Below are positions 15,133-23,843 of a stretch of DNA of 38,524 nucleotides, in pieces (the stretch's first letter is position 1; every line of letters starts with the position of its first letter). This stretch comes from Actinomycetota bacterium. Its GTDB lineage: Bacteria > Actinomycetota > Geothermincolia > Geothermincolales > RBG-13-55-18. Location: assembly GCA_040757835.1 (NCBI GenBank), contig JBFLWJ010000026.1:1-38524 (forward strand). The letters run 5' to 3'. Both the position numbers and the translations under genes were made by a program. A model generated the notes under the pieces. It had not been told where the DNA came from. It worked only from the letters and a program-made list of their open reading frames with translations, and did not search any database.

Positions 15133-16347
15133 TCAGCCGGTGAAGAACCCGGCCCTCCTGGAGAGATAGAGGATGACCGGCATGAGGTCGCTGCCCGCGA
15201 TCTGCCCCATGCCGCCCGCCGCCGCGCTCACCTCGTCGAAACGCTCGACCGTGTCCCTGCGCACCGTGCTGCCGTGGAAGAGGACGGGCACGGGATCGCC
15301 GCCGTGGAGCACCCTGGCGTCGCGGGCGGTCGGCGTGGAGTGGTCCGCCGTGACCACCGTTAGCAGCCCGGGGTCGTCGAGTAGCCCCGTCATCGCCGAT
15401 AGCGCCCCGTCCATGGCGGCGATGACCTCGGCCTTGGCGGAGGGGACGCCGGCGTGGGCGGCCTCATCGGCATACTTGGTGTGGACAAAGACGAATTCGC
15501 GGTCCCCCCGCAGGAGGCCCGCAGCCGCATCCAGCTTGGCCGCGAGGTCGTCACCCGCCCCAGCGCCGCGCACCGTCTCCACGAGCATGGACAGGGCCGT
15601 GCCCATGCCCTGGAAGCAGGGCGTGGATACCACCGCCGCGGCGCGCATGCCGTGCCTGTCCTGGAACGGCGCGACCTCGCGCCCCTGCGACGGCCATTTC
15701 ACCGTCAGGGCCAGCTCGCCCTCCGCCCTCTCCTCCTCCGCCAGCCACTCCTCGGCGGCGGCGATGAAGGCCTCCAGGCCAGCCGCCGTGGATGCCGCCG
15801 CCTCATCATCCTCCCAACCGTCCGCCGGGCGCAGCTCCCGCAGGGGAAGGTGGCGCAGGAAGGGGTCGCTGCACGCGATGCGGTGAGAGCCCCCTCGCAC
15901 CGCGGCGATGAACTCTATCCCGCCCATATAGAACAGCTCCATGCCGGGCGGCGCCAGCCCGCGCAACCCCTCGGCCAGGCGCGAACAGACGTCCGCCATG
16001 CGCGCCTCGTCGTGGTCGGCCACGAAAACACCGCCCTCCCTCCTCTCCACCGGCACCAGGTTGAGCATGAAGAGGGCGTCGCCCTCCCGCAGGGGCAAGC
16101 CGGCGGCGAGGGCATGGAGGTAGGCGCGCCCCGGGAACTCCCCGGAACGGTATCCGAACATGGCCCAGTGGGCCACCTCGCTCGAGGGGCAGACGCCGGG
16201 GCCCAGCGGGTACATGAGCGCGCTACAGCCCTCGCCGGCCAGGCGGTCCAGGGTGGGGGTGGCGGCGGCCTGCAGGGGGGTGGACCAGGCGAGCTCAGGA
16301 TGGGAGATGTCCGCCAGGCCGTCGATCACCAGTAGCAGGACCTTCAT
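15133..16347 (-). CDS. apgM: Archaeal-type 2,3-bisphosphoglycerate-independent phosphoglycerate mutase
   Basis: 404 residues. The N-terminus MKVLLLVIDGLAD carries the first metal-binding Asp (D9) of the alkaline-phosphatase superfamily. The catalytic serine region is CPSSEVAHWAMFGY (about 53-66). Later metal sites lie in HTKYADEAAHAG, TADHSTP and HGGDPVPVLF. This matches the ApgM family, which interconverts 3- and 2-phosphoglycerate in glycolysis and gluconeogenesis and occurs in archaea and several deep bacterial lineages. The start overlaps the stop of the upstream PP-loop gene as ATGA, so the two are coupled. No terminator is seen for this strand at its 3' end. Confidence 0.9.
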   Translation of the reverse strand: MKVLLLVIDGLADISHPELAWSTPLQAAATPTLDRLAGEGCSALMYPLGPGVCPSSEVAHWAMFGYRSGEFPGRAYLHALAAGLPLREGDALFMLNLVPVERREGGVFVADHDEARMADVCSRLAEGLRGLAPPGMELFYMGGIEFIAAVRGGSHRIACSDPFLRHLPLRELRPADGWEDDEAAASTAAGLEAFIAAAEEWLAEEERAEGELALTVKWPSQGREVAPFQDRHGMRAAAVVSTPCFQGMGTALSMLVETVRGAGAGDDLAAKLDAAAGLLRGDREFVFVHTKYADEAAHAGVPSAKAEVIAAMDGALSAMTGLLDDPGLLTVVTADHSTPTARDARVLHGGDPVPVLFHGSTVRRDTVERFDEVSAAAGGMGQIAGSDLMPVILYLSRRAGFFTG

Positions 16348-17213
16348 GCCCCTCCCTCCACGAGCCGCCCCAGGACCTGCGCGGCTTGCGCGTCATAGTC
16401 CGCCTCGCCACGCTCGCGCAGGGAGCGCAGTATGGCCCTGGTCACCGGCACCAGGTACTCGTCCAGGTAGGCCCGGAGGCGGCCATGGTCGCAGTCTACC
16501 TCCCCGTCCAGGCCGCGGTAATTGCCGGAGAGGACGCAGCCTGGCTGCCCCTCCCCCTCCTCCCAGTCGCCGGCAAGGGAACGGATGGCGTCCTCGTCGT
16601 CTACCTCCAGCAGGGGCAGCTCCAGGTCGATGCCGTACTCGGCCAGCACGCCCCGGTAGGCCTCCACCGCCGGGCGGGTCTGGTTTATCTTGACCTTCCC
16701 TCCGTGCCCCAGCCTCTCACCCCCCACCTGGCGCGCGATCCCCGCCTCCCAGGCCAACGGCGCGCGCACGGCATGCAGGTACATGTGGCAGCCCACGCAG
16801 ATATGCCAGGGGCCGTAATCCCGGGAGAGCACGGAGTTCACTCGGCCGATGGTCGCCCTCCACCAGCGTGGAGAGCCCAGCACCACCGGGTTGGCGACCT
16901 CCACCCCCAGGGGCTGCGCCAGGCGCCGCAAGCGCTCGGCGTTATGGAACAGGGCCGCGGTGTCGCCGTACTCCGTCGCGGTGAAGACGATGCTGGGGAG
17001 AAGGAGGCGCAACGCCTTCCCTTTCGCCAGGGCTATGGCCGCGGCTATGCTGTCCCTGCCGGCGATCTCCACCAGGGCACATTCCGGTCCCATAGGCTCG
17101 CCCCGGTACTGGCCGGCCACCCTGTCTTCGTCCCTGGCGAGGCCGGCGAGGTCAATCCCCGCTCCAGCCGCCTCCTTGTCCGGCGGCCCCGTTCTCGCAT
17201 CCCATGACTCCAT
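16344..17213 (-). CDS. Putative PP-loop ATPase with TtcA/TtuA-like cysteines
   Basis: 289 residues if started at ATG 17213; starts at 17312 or 17093 are also possible, since none has a strong ribosome site. AGRDSIAAAI (51-60) resembles the PP-loop SGGxDS that binds ATP in N-type pyrophosphatases. C139 and C142 (CVGCHMYLH), the segment GERLGHGGKVKINQT (165-179, like the GH...QT motif of that superfamily) and C226 (GCVLSGNYRG) match the order and spacing of the three cysteines holding the iron-sulfur cluster in TtcA/TtuA tRNA thiolases. That relation is my inference; the PP-loop and Asp-Asp motifs are non-standard. It is coupled by ATGA to apgM. The actual substrate is unknown. Confidence 0.6.
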   Translation of the reverse strand: MESWDARTGPPDKEAAGAGIDLAGLARDEDRVAGQYRGEPMGPECALVEIAGRDSIAAAIALAKGKALRLLLPSIVFTATEYGDTAALFHNAERLRRLAQPLGVEVANPVVLGSPRWWRATIGRVNSVLSRDYGPWHICVGCHMYLHAVRAPLAWEAGIARQVGGERLGHGGKVKINQTRPAVEAYRGVLAEYGIDLELPLLEVDDEDAIRSLAGDWEEGEGQPGCVLSGNYRGLDGEVDCDHGRLRAYLDEYLVPVTRAILRSLRERGEADYDAQAAQVLGRLVEGGA

Positions 17214-17276
17214 CGCCCCGTAGCCTTTCCGTGCTGCCTCGCATCGCGCAAGGCCCTCGGCCGTCCGCTTTCCACC

Positions 17277-17282
17277 ATTATA
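17277..17282 (-). promoter_or_regulatory. Possible -10 element for the PP-loop/apgM operon
   Basis: A perfect TATAAT reads on the minus strand 64 bases before the preferred start at 17213. No good -35 stands at 16-18 bases upstream. If used, it would exclude the start at 17312 and support the shorter protein. Confidence 0.3.
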
Positions 17283-17383
17283 ATGCCGCGCCTCCGCGCC
17301 GCTATATGTCATTGTCGCTCAACATCACCGCCCCTATGCTCGATATATAAATGACAATGCCCGCTTTCGAAGCTGGAGGTTTG

Positions 17384-18337
17384 ATGGTCGCCGCCGCGGA
17401 TTTCGAGGAGATGGGCCGCCGCGCCCGGGCGCTGGCTGAGAACGTGTGCCTGGTCATCCGGGGAAAGGACGCACAGGTGGAGATGGCGGTCGTCGCCCTG
17501 ATCGGCGGCGGCCACCTGCTCATCGAGGACGTGCCGGGCGTGGGCAAGACCATGCTGGCGCGCTCCCTGGCGCTCTCCCTCACCGGGGAATACTGCCGCA
17601 TCCAGTTCACCCCCGACCTGTTGCCCTCGGACATCACCGGCACGACCATCTTCAACCAGAAGACCGCGGAGTTCGAGTTCCGCCCCGGCCCCATCTTCGC
17701 CAACGTGGTGCTGGCCGACGAGATCAACCGCGCCACGCCGCGCACGCAGTCGAGCCTGCTGGAGGCCATGGACGAGGGGCAGGTGACGGTGGACGGCACG
17801 GCGCACGCCCTCCCCCGGCCCTTCTTTGTCATCGCCACCCAGAACCCCGTGGAGTACCACGGCACCTATCCGCTGCCCGAGGGGCAGCTGGACCGCTTCT
17901 GCATGAGCATAACCCTGGACTACCCCTCCGAGGAATACGAGAAAGAGATAATCGAGGGGCAACTCGAGCAGCACCCCGTCAACCGGCTCGAGCACGTGCT
18001 GCGCGCCGACGAGCTGGCGGGGCTGCAGCACGCGGCGCGCACGGTGAGCGTCGATCCCGACGTGCTCTCCTACGCCGTCAGCCTGGTGCGGGCGACGCGG
18101 GAGGACGAGAACATCTCTCTCGGCGCCAGCCCGCGCGGCACCATCTTCCTGGTGCGCACCGCCCAGGCCAGGGCCTTCGTCGCCGGGCGCGACTTCCTCA
18201 CTCCGGACGACGTCAAGGCCGTGGCCGCCAGCGTCCTCGCCCACCGCGTCATCCCCGCCTCGCGCGCGCAGAGCCTGGCCGAATCGCGCGCGGCCATCTC
18301 CGCGGTCCTGGAGCGGGTGCCGGTGCCGGTGGTATAG
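17384..18337 (+). CDS. MoxR-family AAA ATPase
   Basis: 317 residues from ATG 17384, which has GGAGG 4 bases upstream; an ATG 33 bases earlier has no ribosome site. Walker A is DVPGVGKT (49-56), Walker B NVVLADEINRATPRTQSSLL, followed by the family motif MDEGQVTVDG, the sensor FFVIATQNP and the segment YPLPEGQLDRF. This is the MRP subtype of MoxR ATPase that pairs with DUF58 proteins. DUF58 and transglutaminase genes follow directly on the same strand, the standard three-gene arrangement. The role is probably envelope-related chaperone activity. A TATATAAA stretch at 17344-17351 may be part of its promoter. Confidence 0.93.
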   Translation: MVAAADFEEMGRRARALAENVCLVIRGKDAQVEMAVVALIGGGHLLIEDVPGVGKTMLARSLALSLTGEYCRIQFTPDLLPSDITGTTIFNQKTAEFEFRPGPIFANVVLADEINRATPRTQSSLLEAMDEGQVTVDGTAHALPRPFFVIATQNPVEYHGTYPLPEGQLDRFCMSITLDYPSEEYEKEIIEGQLEQHPVNRLEHVLRADELAGLQHAARTVSVDPDVLSYAVSLVRATREDENISLGASPRGTIFLVRTAQARAFVAGRDFLTPDDVKAVAASVLAHRVIPASRAQSLAESRAAISAVLERVPVPVV

Positions 18338-18346
18338 GAGGTCCCC

Positions 18347-19705
18347 TTGTTCTTCTCCCGTTCCATGCTCACCCTGGCGCTCTCCCTGTCCATGGTGCTC
18401 ATCGGCATCAACGCCCAGTCCGGGTGGCTGTTCTGGCTGGCGGGGCTGCTCCTGGCGGCCGTGCTCGTCTCCTGGTCCATATCCCTGTTCGAGGTGAGGC
18501 GGCTCTCCCCGGTACGGCGCCATCCCCCGGAGATAGACGAGGAGGAGCAGCTGCGCATCGCGCTGGAGGTCCGTAACGGCGGCCATCTCTCCCGCAACCT
18601 CATCGCGGTCATCGACGAGGACCCCGCGGCGGACGGACCGTACAAACGGCCGCGGCTGAAGCCCGGGCGCAAGACCCTGCGGGAGCACCTGAAGGACCCC
18701 TCGCCGCCCGAGAAGGGGTCGCCCGCATCCAGCGGCGGCCGCGCCGCTTTTCTCGTCCCCCGCATCCCGGCGGGGGGCACCGTGTCTCTCTCCTACCGGC
18801 GGGGAAAGCTACGCCGGGGGGTCTACGAGAACTGGCCCTGCTTCTTCTACTCCGAGGGCATCATCGGGCTGGCCCGGCACAGCAGCCGCACCCATCCCGC
18901 ATCGCGGCTCGTCGTCCTTCCCCACTATGCTGAACTCGGCACCTTCCCCCTGGTAGACTCGTTCCTCCACCCGCAGAAGACGCCGCGCGAGTATTCCGGC
19001 AAGAAGGGAGCCGGCATAGACTATTACGGCGTGAGGGAGTTCCGCTCCGGCGATCCCCTCCGCCACGTGCACTGGAGGACCACGGCGCGGCGGGGCGAGC
19101 TGGTGGTCAGGGAGTTCGAGCGGGAGACCGGGACTCCCCTGGTGGTGCTGGTAGACAACCGTGTGCGCAAGAGCCCCCGCGCGGACTTCTCGACCCTCCT
19201 GGACGCCGAGGCCCGCCTCGCGGCCAGCATCGTGCACTACGCGCACTATGCCGGCCATCCCGTGACCCTTGTCGCCTTTCGCGGCGAGGTCCCCGAGCCC
19301 TATGACGTGCCCGGCTTCCGCGCTGCCCTGCGGTGGCTGGCGGCGCTGCAGCCGAGCAGCGGAGGCGGCCTGGAGGAGCAGGCGGAGGGGCTGTGGCCCG
19401 AGCTCGCGCCGGGCTGTTTCTTCTGCTGCATCACCCCGGCGCGCGGGCTGGACACGGGCCGTTTCGCGGCCGCCCTGCCCCAGATGTGCCACACCGCCCT
19501 GGTGCTCGTCGATCCCATCTCGCACAACGGCAACGGCCCCTCCGGCAAGTCAGCGTTCAGCCCCGAGCAGATAGTATCCAGCCTCGCGGAGGCGCCCTTC
19601 GCGGGGCTGTTCAGCGTCTCGTTGTTCCACAAAGGCGATGATCTGAGAAGATGTCTGGAAAAACCGTTGATTATCTGCGGCGACTTAATGCCCCGAGGGA
19701 GATAG
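18347..19705 (+). CDS. DUF58 (VWA-like) membrane protein
   Basis: 452 residues from TTG 18347, with AGGAGG 5 bases upstream; an ATG 18 bases later is the alternative. Two hydrophobic segments lie in residues 1-45. The DUF58 signature YYGVREFRSGDPLRHVHWRT is near residues 225-244, followed by a VWA-like fold with TPLVVLVDNR. Between the membrane part and DUF58 there is a Pro/Lys-rich insertion around residues 100-130. These proteins act with the MoxR ATPase encoded 9 bases upstream; the exact activity is not known. Its last 55 bases overlap the transglutaminase gene. Confidence 0.9.
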   Translation: MFFSRSMLTLALSLSMVLIGINAQSGWLFWLAGLLLAAVLVSWSISLFEVRRLSPVRRHPPEIDEEEQLRIALEVRNGGHLSRNLIAVIDEDPAADGPYKRPRLKPGRKTLREHLKDPSPPEKGSPASSGGRAAFLVPRIPAGGTVSLSYRRGKLRRGVYENWPCFFYSEGIIGLARHSSRTHPASRLVVLPHYAELGTFPLVDSFLHPQKTPREYSGKKGAGIDYYGVREFRSGDPLRHVHWRTTARRGELVVREFERETGTPLVVLVDNRVRKSPRADFSTLLDAEARLAASIVHYAHYAGHPVTLVAFRGEVPEPYDVPGFRAALRWLAALQPSSGGGLEEQAEGLWPELAPGCFFCCITPARGLDTGRFAAALPQMCHTALVLVDPISHNGNGPSGKSAFSPEQIVSSLAEAPFAGLFSVSLFHKGDDLRRCLEKPLIICGDLMPRGR

Positions 19706-21894
19706 AGGACTCCCGGCCCCTGCGTCTCGCGGTCTGGGCGGCGGTGGTCATCTCCGTCATCGCCCTCGCCCCGCAAGGGGTCAGCAGCCAGGCCCTGGTC
19801 CTCTCCTCCGTGGCCCTGATCACCCTGGGCTCGTTCCTGAGCTGGCGCCGCAGGTACCGCTCAAACCTGGCGGTGAAAGTGGTGATCATGGTCCTCACCG
19901 TCGCGGCCCTGGCGTCCTTCTTGCGCCAAGTCTCCATGCAGCCCTTCGACCCCCGCACCCCCCTGGCCGAACTCTTTGTCTGGGTGCAGGTGCTGCACAG
20001 CTTCGACCTGCCGCGGGGCAAGGACCTCCTGCTGTCGCTGGTTAGCTCCCTAATACTCCTGGCCCTGGCGGGTTCTTTCTCCCTCTCCGCGTCCTTCGGC
20101 CTCATCGTACTGCTCTGGCTCGCCGCGGCCATACCGGCCCTCTACTTCCTGCAGCTCTCGCGCCTGCGCGACCTGTCGGCGGAATCGGAGCGCTCCACCC
20201 TCCCCGGGGCCTCGGCGAGATACGTGGTGGTGATGCTGGTGGCGCTGGTGGTCGTTGTGTCCCTCAGCGGCCTCGCCGTGGGGGCCTTTATGCCCCGCGT
20301 CTCCACCAATTACCTGCGCTCGCTGCCCTATTCCATCCGCAGGGCGCTCTTCTCCTCCGAAGGCTACAGCTTCTCGAACCCCGGCTATCCCGACCTCCCG
20401 TCCCGGCCCCCGGACAGCGCCCTGGAGATGAACCCGGAGGCCTATTTCGGCTTCGGCACCTTCCTCGACCTGCGCACCCGCGGGACCATGGTGGACATGC
20501 CGGTGATGAAGGTGCGCTCCACGGAGCCCGCCTACTGGGGCGGCATGTCCTTCCAGGAATATAACGGCTATGCCTGGGTCAACCCGGAGGAAGAGCCGGA
20601 CGTATTGAGGACCTCGAACCAGCCCTTTGCCATCGGCTACGGCCCGGACCAGCCCCACGCCTCCAGGCGCACCATCGTCCAGACCTACTACCTCGAGGCG
20701 GAACAGCCGAACGTCATCTTCGCCGCTTGGAGGCCGGAGGTGCTCTATTACCCGTCCGATTTCATCTTCCAGGGCGCCTCCGGCCTCAAGAGTCCCTTCA
20801 TCCTCGACGACGGCCTGGTGTACAGCGTCATATCGCGCGAGATCGTCTCCGGCGATATCCCCACCACCGTCTCGCTGGAGGCGAAGGGCGATTTGCTCCG
20901 GCCCTTCCTGGACCTGCCGCAGGTGCCGGACCGCGTACGGGCTCTAGCCGGCGAGATCACCCCCAGCGGGGCCGGCCCCTACGCCCGCGCCCTCGCCATC
21001 GAGGACTTCCTCAAGGACGCATACGAGTACTCGCTGGACGTGCCGCCCCTCCTGGAAGGCGCCGATGCCGTCGATTATTTCCTCTTCGAGGAGCAGCGCG
21101 GTTACTGCGAGCATTTCGCCAGCGCTTACGCCGTCCTCTGCCGCCTCAACGGCGTGCCCGCCCGCGTGGTCACAGGCTACGCGACAGGGGAGCGCAACCC
21201 CTTCACCGGGCTCTACGAGGTTAGCCTGGACGACGCGCACGCCTGGGTAGAGATCTACATCGAGGGCATCGGGTGGCTCACGCGCGAGCCCACCCCCGGC
21301 TTTGCGCTGCCCGAGGCCGGCGAGGGCATGGGCGCCCTGTGGATCTTCCGCGACTTCCTCTCCTGGATGGGCCGTACCTTCTCGGCGCTGCTGCCGGGCT
21401 CGCTGCGCTCGGCCCTGAAGGCGGGCCTTACCGCCATTGTTTCAAGCGCCGCCTCCCTGGTGGGCGGCATCATCTACTCGGTGCGCGAGGCGCCGTGGCT
21501 GCTTACGCTGCTGGCGCTGGTGTTGCTGGTTCTTCCCCTGGCGCTGCTGGCGCGCAGGCTCGGGAGGCACGCCAAGGCGCCGCCCCATGCGCAGGACGGC
21601 CCCCTCCTCGCCATGCGGGACTTCCTCGCCGCCCTCGCTTCCCTGGGCTTCGAGCGGGGGCGCAGCCAGACGGCCGGGGAGTTCATCGCGGGGCTCCGCG
21701 CGGCGGTCCCCGGGCTGGACCTCTCCGGGGAACTGCTCCTCTTCGAGCAGGCGCGTTACGGTCGGCAGAAGCTGCCGGAGGACGATGTCCGGCGCCTCGA
21801 ACAGGGCCTTTCCGCCGCCCTGGAGCAGGTGAGACTGCAGTTGAAGCCACGCTCCACCCGGCGCGGCCGCGGGGGCTGGCAAGGCCGCCCTTAG
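19651..21894 (+). CDS. TgpA-like transmembrane transglutaminase-domain protein
   Basis: 747 residues. Several membrane helices occupy about residues 25-220. A periplasm-facing domain follows, with the transglutaminase core: nucleophile in RGYCEHFASAYAVLCR (near 485), His in DDAHAWVEIY, and the third-residue motif as EPTPGF, where family members usually have DPTPG. Another helix lies near 610-640, then a cytoplasmic DUF4129-like tail (RDFLAALASLGFERGR). This is the third gene of the MoxR-DUF58-TgpA unit, and its start lies 55 bases inside DUF58 so translation is probably coupled. The family may crosslink or cleave envelope proteins. Its stop overlaps the convergent exoribonuclease gene by 4 bases. 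Confidence 0.9.
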   Translation: MSGKTVDYLRRLNAPREIEDSRPLRLAVWAAVVISVIALAPQGVSSQALVLSSVALITLGSFLSWRRRYRSNLAVKVVIMVLTVAALASFLRQVSMQPFDPRTPLAELFVWVQVLHSFDLPRGKDLLLSLVSSLILLALAGSFSLSASFGLIVLLWLAAAIPALYFLQLSRLRDLSAESERSTLPGASARYVVVMLVALVVVVSLSGLAVGAFMPRVSTNYLRSLPYSIRRALFSSEGYSFSNPGYPDLPSRPPDSALEMNPEAYFGFGTFLDLRTRGTMVDMPVMKVRSTEPAYWGGMSFQEYNGYAWVNPEEEPDVLRTSNQPFAIGYGPDQPHASRRTIVQTYYLEAEQPNVIFAAWRPEVLYYPSDFIFQGASGLKSPFILDDGLVYSVISREIVSGDIPTTVSLEAKGDLLRPFLDLPQVPDRVRALAGEITPSGAGPYARALAIEDFLKDAYEYSLDVPPLLEGADAVDYFLFEEQRGYCEHFASAYAVLCRLNGVPARVVTGYATGERNPFTGLYEVSLDDAHAWVEIYIEGIGWLTREPTPGFALPEAGEGMGALWIFRDFLSWMGRTFSALLPGSLRSALKAGLTAIVSSAASLVGGIIYSVREAPWLLTLLALVLLVLPLALLARRLGRHAKAPPHAQDGPLLAMRDFLAALASLGFERGRSQTAGEFIAGLRAAVPGLDLSGELLLFEQARYGRQKLPEDDVRRLEQGLSAALEQVRLQLKPRSTRRGRGGWQGRP

Positions 21895-22886
21895 CGGGGC
21901 ACGTCCTCTTCCAGGTCCAGTTCCATCTCCTGGCTCATGGCCCGGGGCACGTAAAGCGGGCGCTTGAAGAGGTTGCGCATGTCGGTCCAGGGGGAATCGC
22001 CGCCCGAGGCTCTCGCCACTATCTCGCGGTAGCTGTTGACCTTGGCGTCGAGGTTGTCCACGTGGTGCAGGACGATGGCCTCCAGCGTCTTGGGCCGCTT
22101 GGGTGATCCCCACTCCAGCTCCCCGTGGTGGCTGAGGACGGCGTGGCGCAGGCGCAGGGCCAGCTCCGGCGGGAACCCGGACAGGGCCGCGATGCGCTCC
22201 CGGATCATCTCGTCCGAGAGCAAGAGGTGGCCGAGGAACCTGCCGGCGTCGCTGAAGTCGATGGTGCGGTCGTAATCCAGCTCTTCGGTCTTGCCGATGT
22301 CGTGCAGGGCCGCGGCCGCTATGAGGAGGTCGCGGTCGATGTCCGGGTAGAGGTCACAGAGCATGCGGCAGATGCGCACGGTGGTCGCCGTGTGCTCCAG
22401 CAGCCCCCCCAGGTAGGGGTGGTGGTAGTTCTTGGCGGCCGGCGCGGCGGTAAACCTGCGCATGAACTCCGCGTCGTTGAAGAAGGCGAGCAGCAGGCCC
22501 TTGAGGTGAAAGTCCCGCACCTCGTCCAGGGCCTGGCGCAACTCCCCCTCGAGCTCCGTGCGGTCGGTGCCCACCACGCGCAGGAAGTCCCCGGCGTCCA
22601 CCTCGTCGTCTCCGCAGCGGCGCAGGGAACTCACCACCACCTGCAGCTGGTCGCGGTATTTCTCCACCCTCCCGCACACCGCGACGTAGTCCTTCTCGGC
22701 GAAGGCGTCCTTGTAGCGGCTCACCCCGTCCCAGAGGCGGGCGTCGATCTTGCCGCTCTTGTCCGCCAGCTCCAGCGCCAGGTACGGCGCGCCGGCCTTG
22801 GTCTTGCGCTGCTCCTTGCGCGACACGATGAAGGCGCTCTTCACCTCCGCGCCCGGCTCCAGCTCCTTTATCAGCTGCTTGGCCAA
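21891..22886 (-). CDS. YhaM-like 3'-5' exoribonuclease (OB fold plus HD domain)
   Basis: 331 residues from TTG 22886, preferred because GGAGG stands 5 bases upstream; the in-frame GTG at 22910 has no usable spacing. The N-terminal OB fold contains LELADKSGKIDARLWDGV and an RVEKYRDQLQV strand. The HD domain contains NYHHPYLGGLLEHT and then AAALHDIGKTEEL, the metal-binding HD pair, with AVLSHHGELEWGSPK further on. This order is that of YhaM, a 3'-5' exoribonuclease of Gram-positive bacteria. It probably takes part in RNA turnover in the cytoplasm. It stands alone between the transglutaminase operon and tRNA-Ile. Confidence 0.88.
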   Translation of the reverse strand: MAKQLIKELEPGAEVKSAFIVSRKEQRKTKAGAPYLALELADKSGKIDARLWDGVSRYKDAFAEKDYVAVCGRVEKYRDQLQVVVSSLRRCGDDEVDAGDFLRVVGTDRTELEGELRQALDEVRDFHLKGLLLAFFNDAEFMRRFTAAPAAKNYHHPYLGGLLEHTATTVRICRMLCDLYPDIDRDLLIAAAALHDIGKTEELDYDRTIDFSDAGRFLGHLLLSDEMIRERIAALSGFPPELALRLRHAVLSHHGELEWGSPKRPKTLEAIVLHHVDNLDAKVNSYREIVARASGGDSPWTDMRNLFKRPLYVPRAMSQEMELDLEEDVPR

Positions 22887-23156
22887 CTCGTCCTCCCTCG
22901 CTCGCGGCACCCCTTCTATATCTTCTTTTCCGCCTGAGCTTTTCCTCCGCTATGCGGTCCGGGCCGCAGTCACCCACCGCGTGCGGGGCTTTCACAGACG
23001 GCGCTAGCGCGCCTGCCCGGCGGTCTTCTTCACTTGGAAAGCTCGTCCCGGCGGATGCCGCGCCAGTGCACGGCCCTCGGGGCTCCGCTCTCACCCTTCG
23101 CTCCCATCATAGCCTCCGCCGCTGACACCACCCCGCTCCGACCAATCACCCGCAGG

Positions 23157-23184
23157 GTGGTGCCAGGATTCATCCTGGCACCAC
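23157..23184. repeat. Perfect 28-bp palindrome
   Basis: Arms GTGGTGCCAGGAT (23157-23169) and ATCCTGGCACCAC (23172-23184) are fully complementary around two bases. No T-tract follows on either strand, and the tRNA already has its own terminator. The form resembles REP-type repeats, but it occurs only once in this window. Confidence 0.7.
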
Positions 23185-23222
23185 TGCCCATTACCTCCCA
23201 CCCCCGCCCCATGCACGAGGAA

Positions 23223-23248
23223 AGCCCGGGGGTTCCGCCCCCCGGGCT
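23223..23248 (-). terminator. Terminator of tRNA-Ile
   Basis: A 10-bp stem, AGCCCGGGGG (23223-23232) with CCCCCGGGCT (23239-23248), has a 6-base loop. On the minus strand it is followed by a short TTTCCT run, 8 bases beyond the encoded CCA end of the tRNA. Confidence 0.75.
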
Positions 23249-23255
23249 GCTGTCC

Positions 23256-23332
<77 letters not shown>

Positions 23333-23344
23333 TCGCAATCAAAG

Positions 23345-23373
23345 ATTATAGCCATATACTATTCCCTTAACAA
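23345..23373 (-). promoter_or_regulatory. Promoter of tRNA-Ile
   Basis: On the minus strand -35 TTGTTA (23373-23368) and a perfect -10 TATAAT (23350-23345) are separated by 17 bases. The -10 ends 12 bases before the mature 5' end at 23332, leaving only a very short leader. Confidence 0.75.
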
Positions 23374-23479
23374 GAAAAGCGGGCGGGCAAGCCTTCTCCC
23401 AGAATATGTTTAATCTTATCTGGTCAGAGTCATGGGTATGGAAACCCTATCGCTCTCAAATATTTTCTTTAGCCTATAG

Positions 23480-23840
23480 TCCGAAGCTGTTATTGCATAA
23501 TCGCATCGGAAGCGAGCGCGATAAGAGTAGCAGCACTCTTTGCCTTTTCGGGTACGATCACCCTGAAGCTCTTTCCGATTTTTCTAATCATATAGACAAT
23601 CTTCTCGGCGACATCATGTCGCCACAGGGGCTTTGAATGAACAGGTCGATATCTGAGTCTTGTGTGGTATCGCTGAGAAGGTCTCCGAGCGGCGTAATGT
23701 CTTCATTAGAAATACCGCTAGATTGAAGCTCTATATTTGTGAAATAGACCGGCAGCTTTCTGCCGGTATCGCTTTGGATATCCCTTATCGCTTGTTATCT
23801 TCGATATCGTTCAGCGTTTCTTGAGTAGAATAAGGGAGTT
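23480..23840 (-). pseudogene. Decayed SDH-family (Clp-fold) serine protease gene
   Basis: Three frames must be joined. One reads TQETLNDIEDNKR (near 23800-23840). The next (23791-23588) contains AIRDIQSDTGRKLPVYF, FTNIELQSSGISNEDITPL and DIDLFIQSPCGDMM. The last (23612-23490) reads VAEKIVYMIRKIGKSFRVIV and AKSAATLIALASD before a stop. This order matches the SDH-type Clp-fold proteinases, where the serine of AKSA(G/A)T is catalytic and an SPGGD motif precedes it (here SPCGD). Homology breaks off near 23480, so the C-terminus is lost. At least two frameshifts make it non-functional unless they are sequencing errors. GC content is well below that of the neighbours, which suggests acquired DNA. 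Confidence 0.7.
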
Positions 23841-23843
23841 TGC

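Larger units (their letters stand above)
22911..23255. other. Intergenic region between the exoribonuclease gene and tRNA-Ile
   Basis: No convincing gene is present. The stretch holds a perfect palindrome (23157-23184) and the tRNA terminator (23223-23248), described separately. A GAGGAAAAG and a TATAGA near 22916-22950 on the minus strand might belong to the exoribonuclease promoter region, but nothing decisive is visible. Confidence 0.5.
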
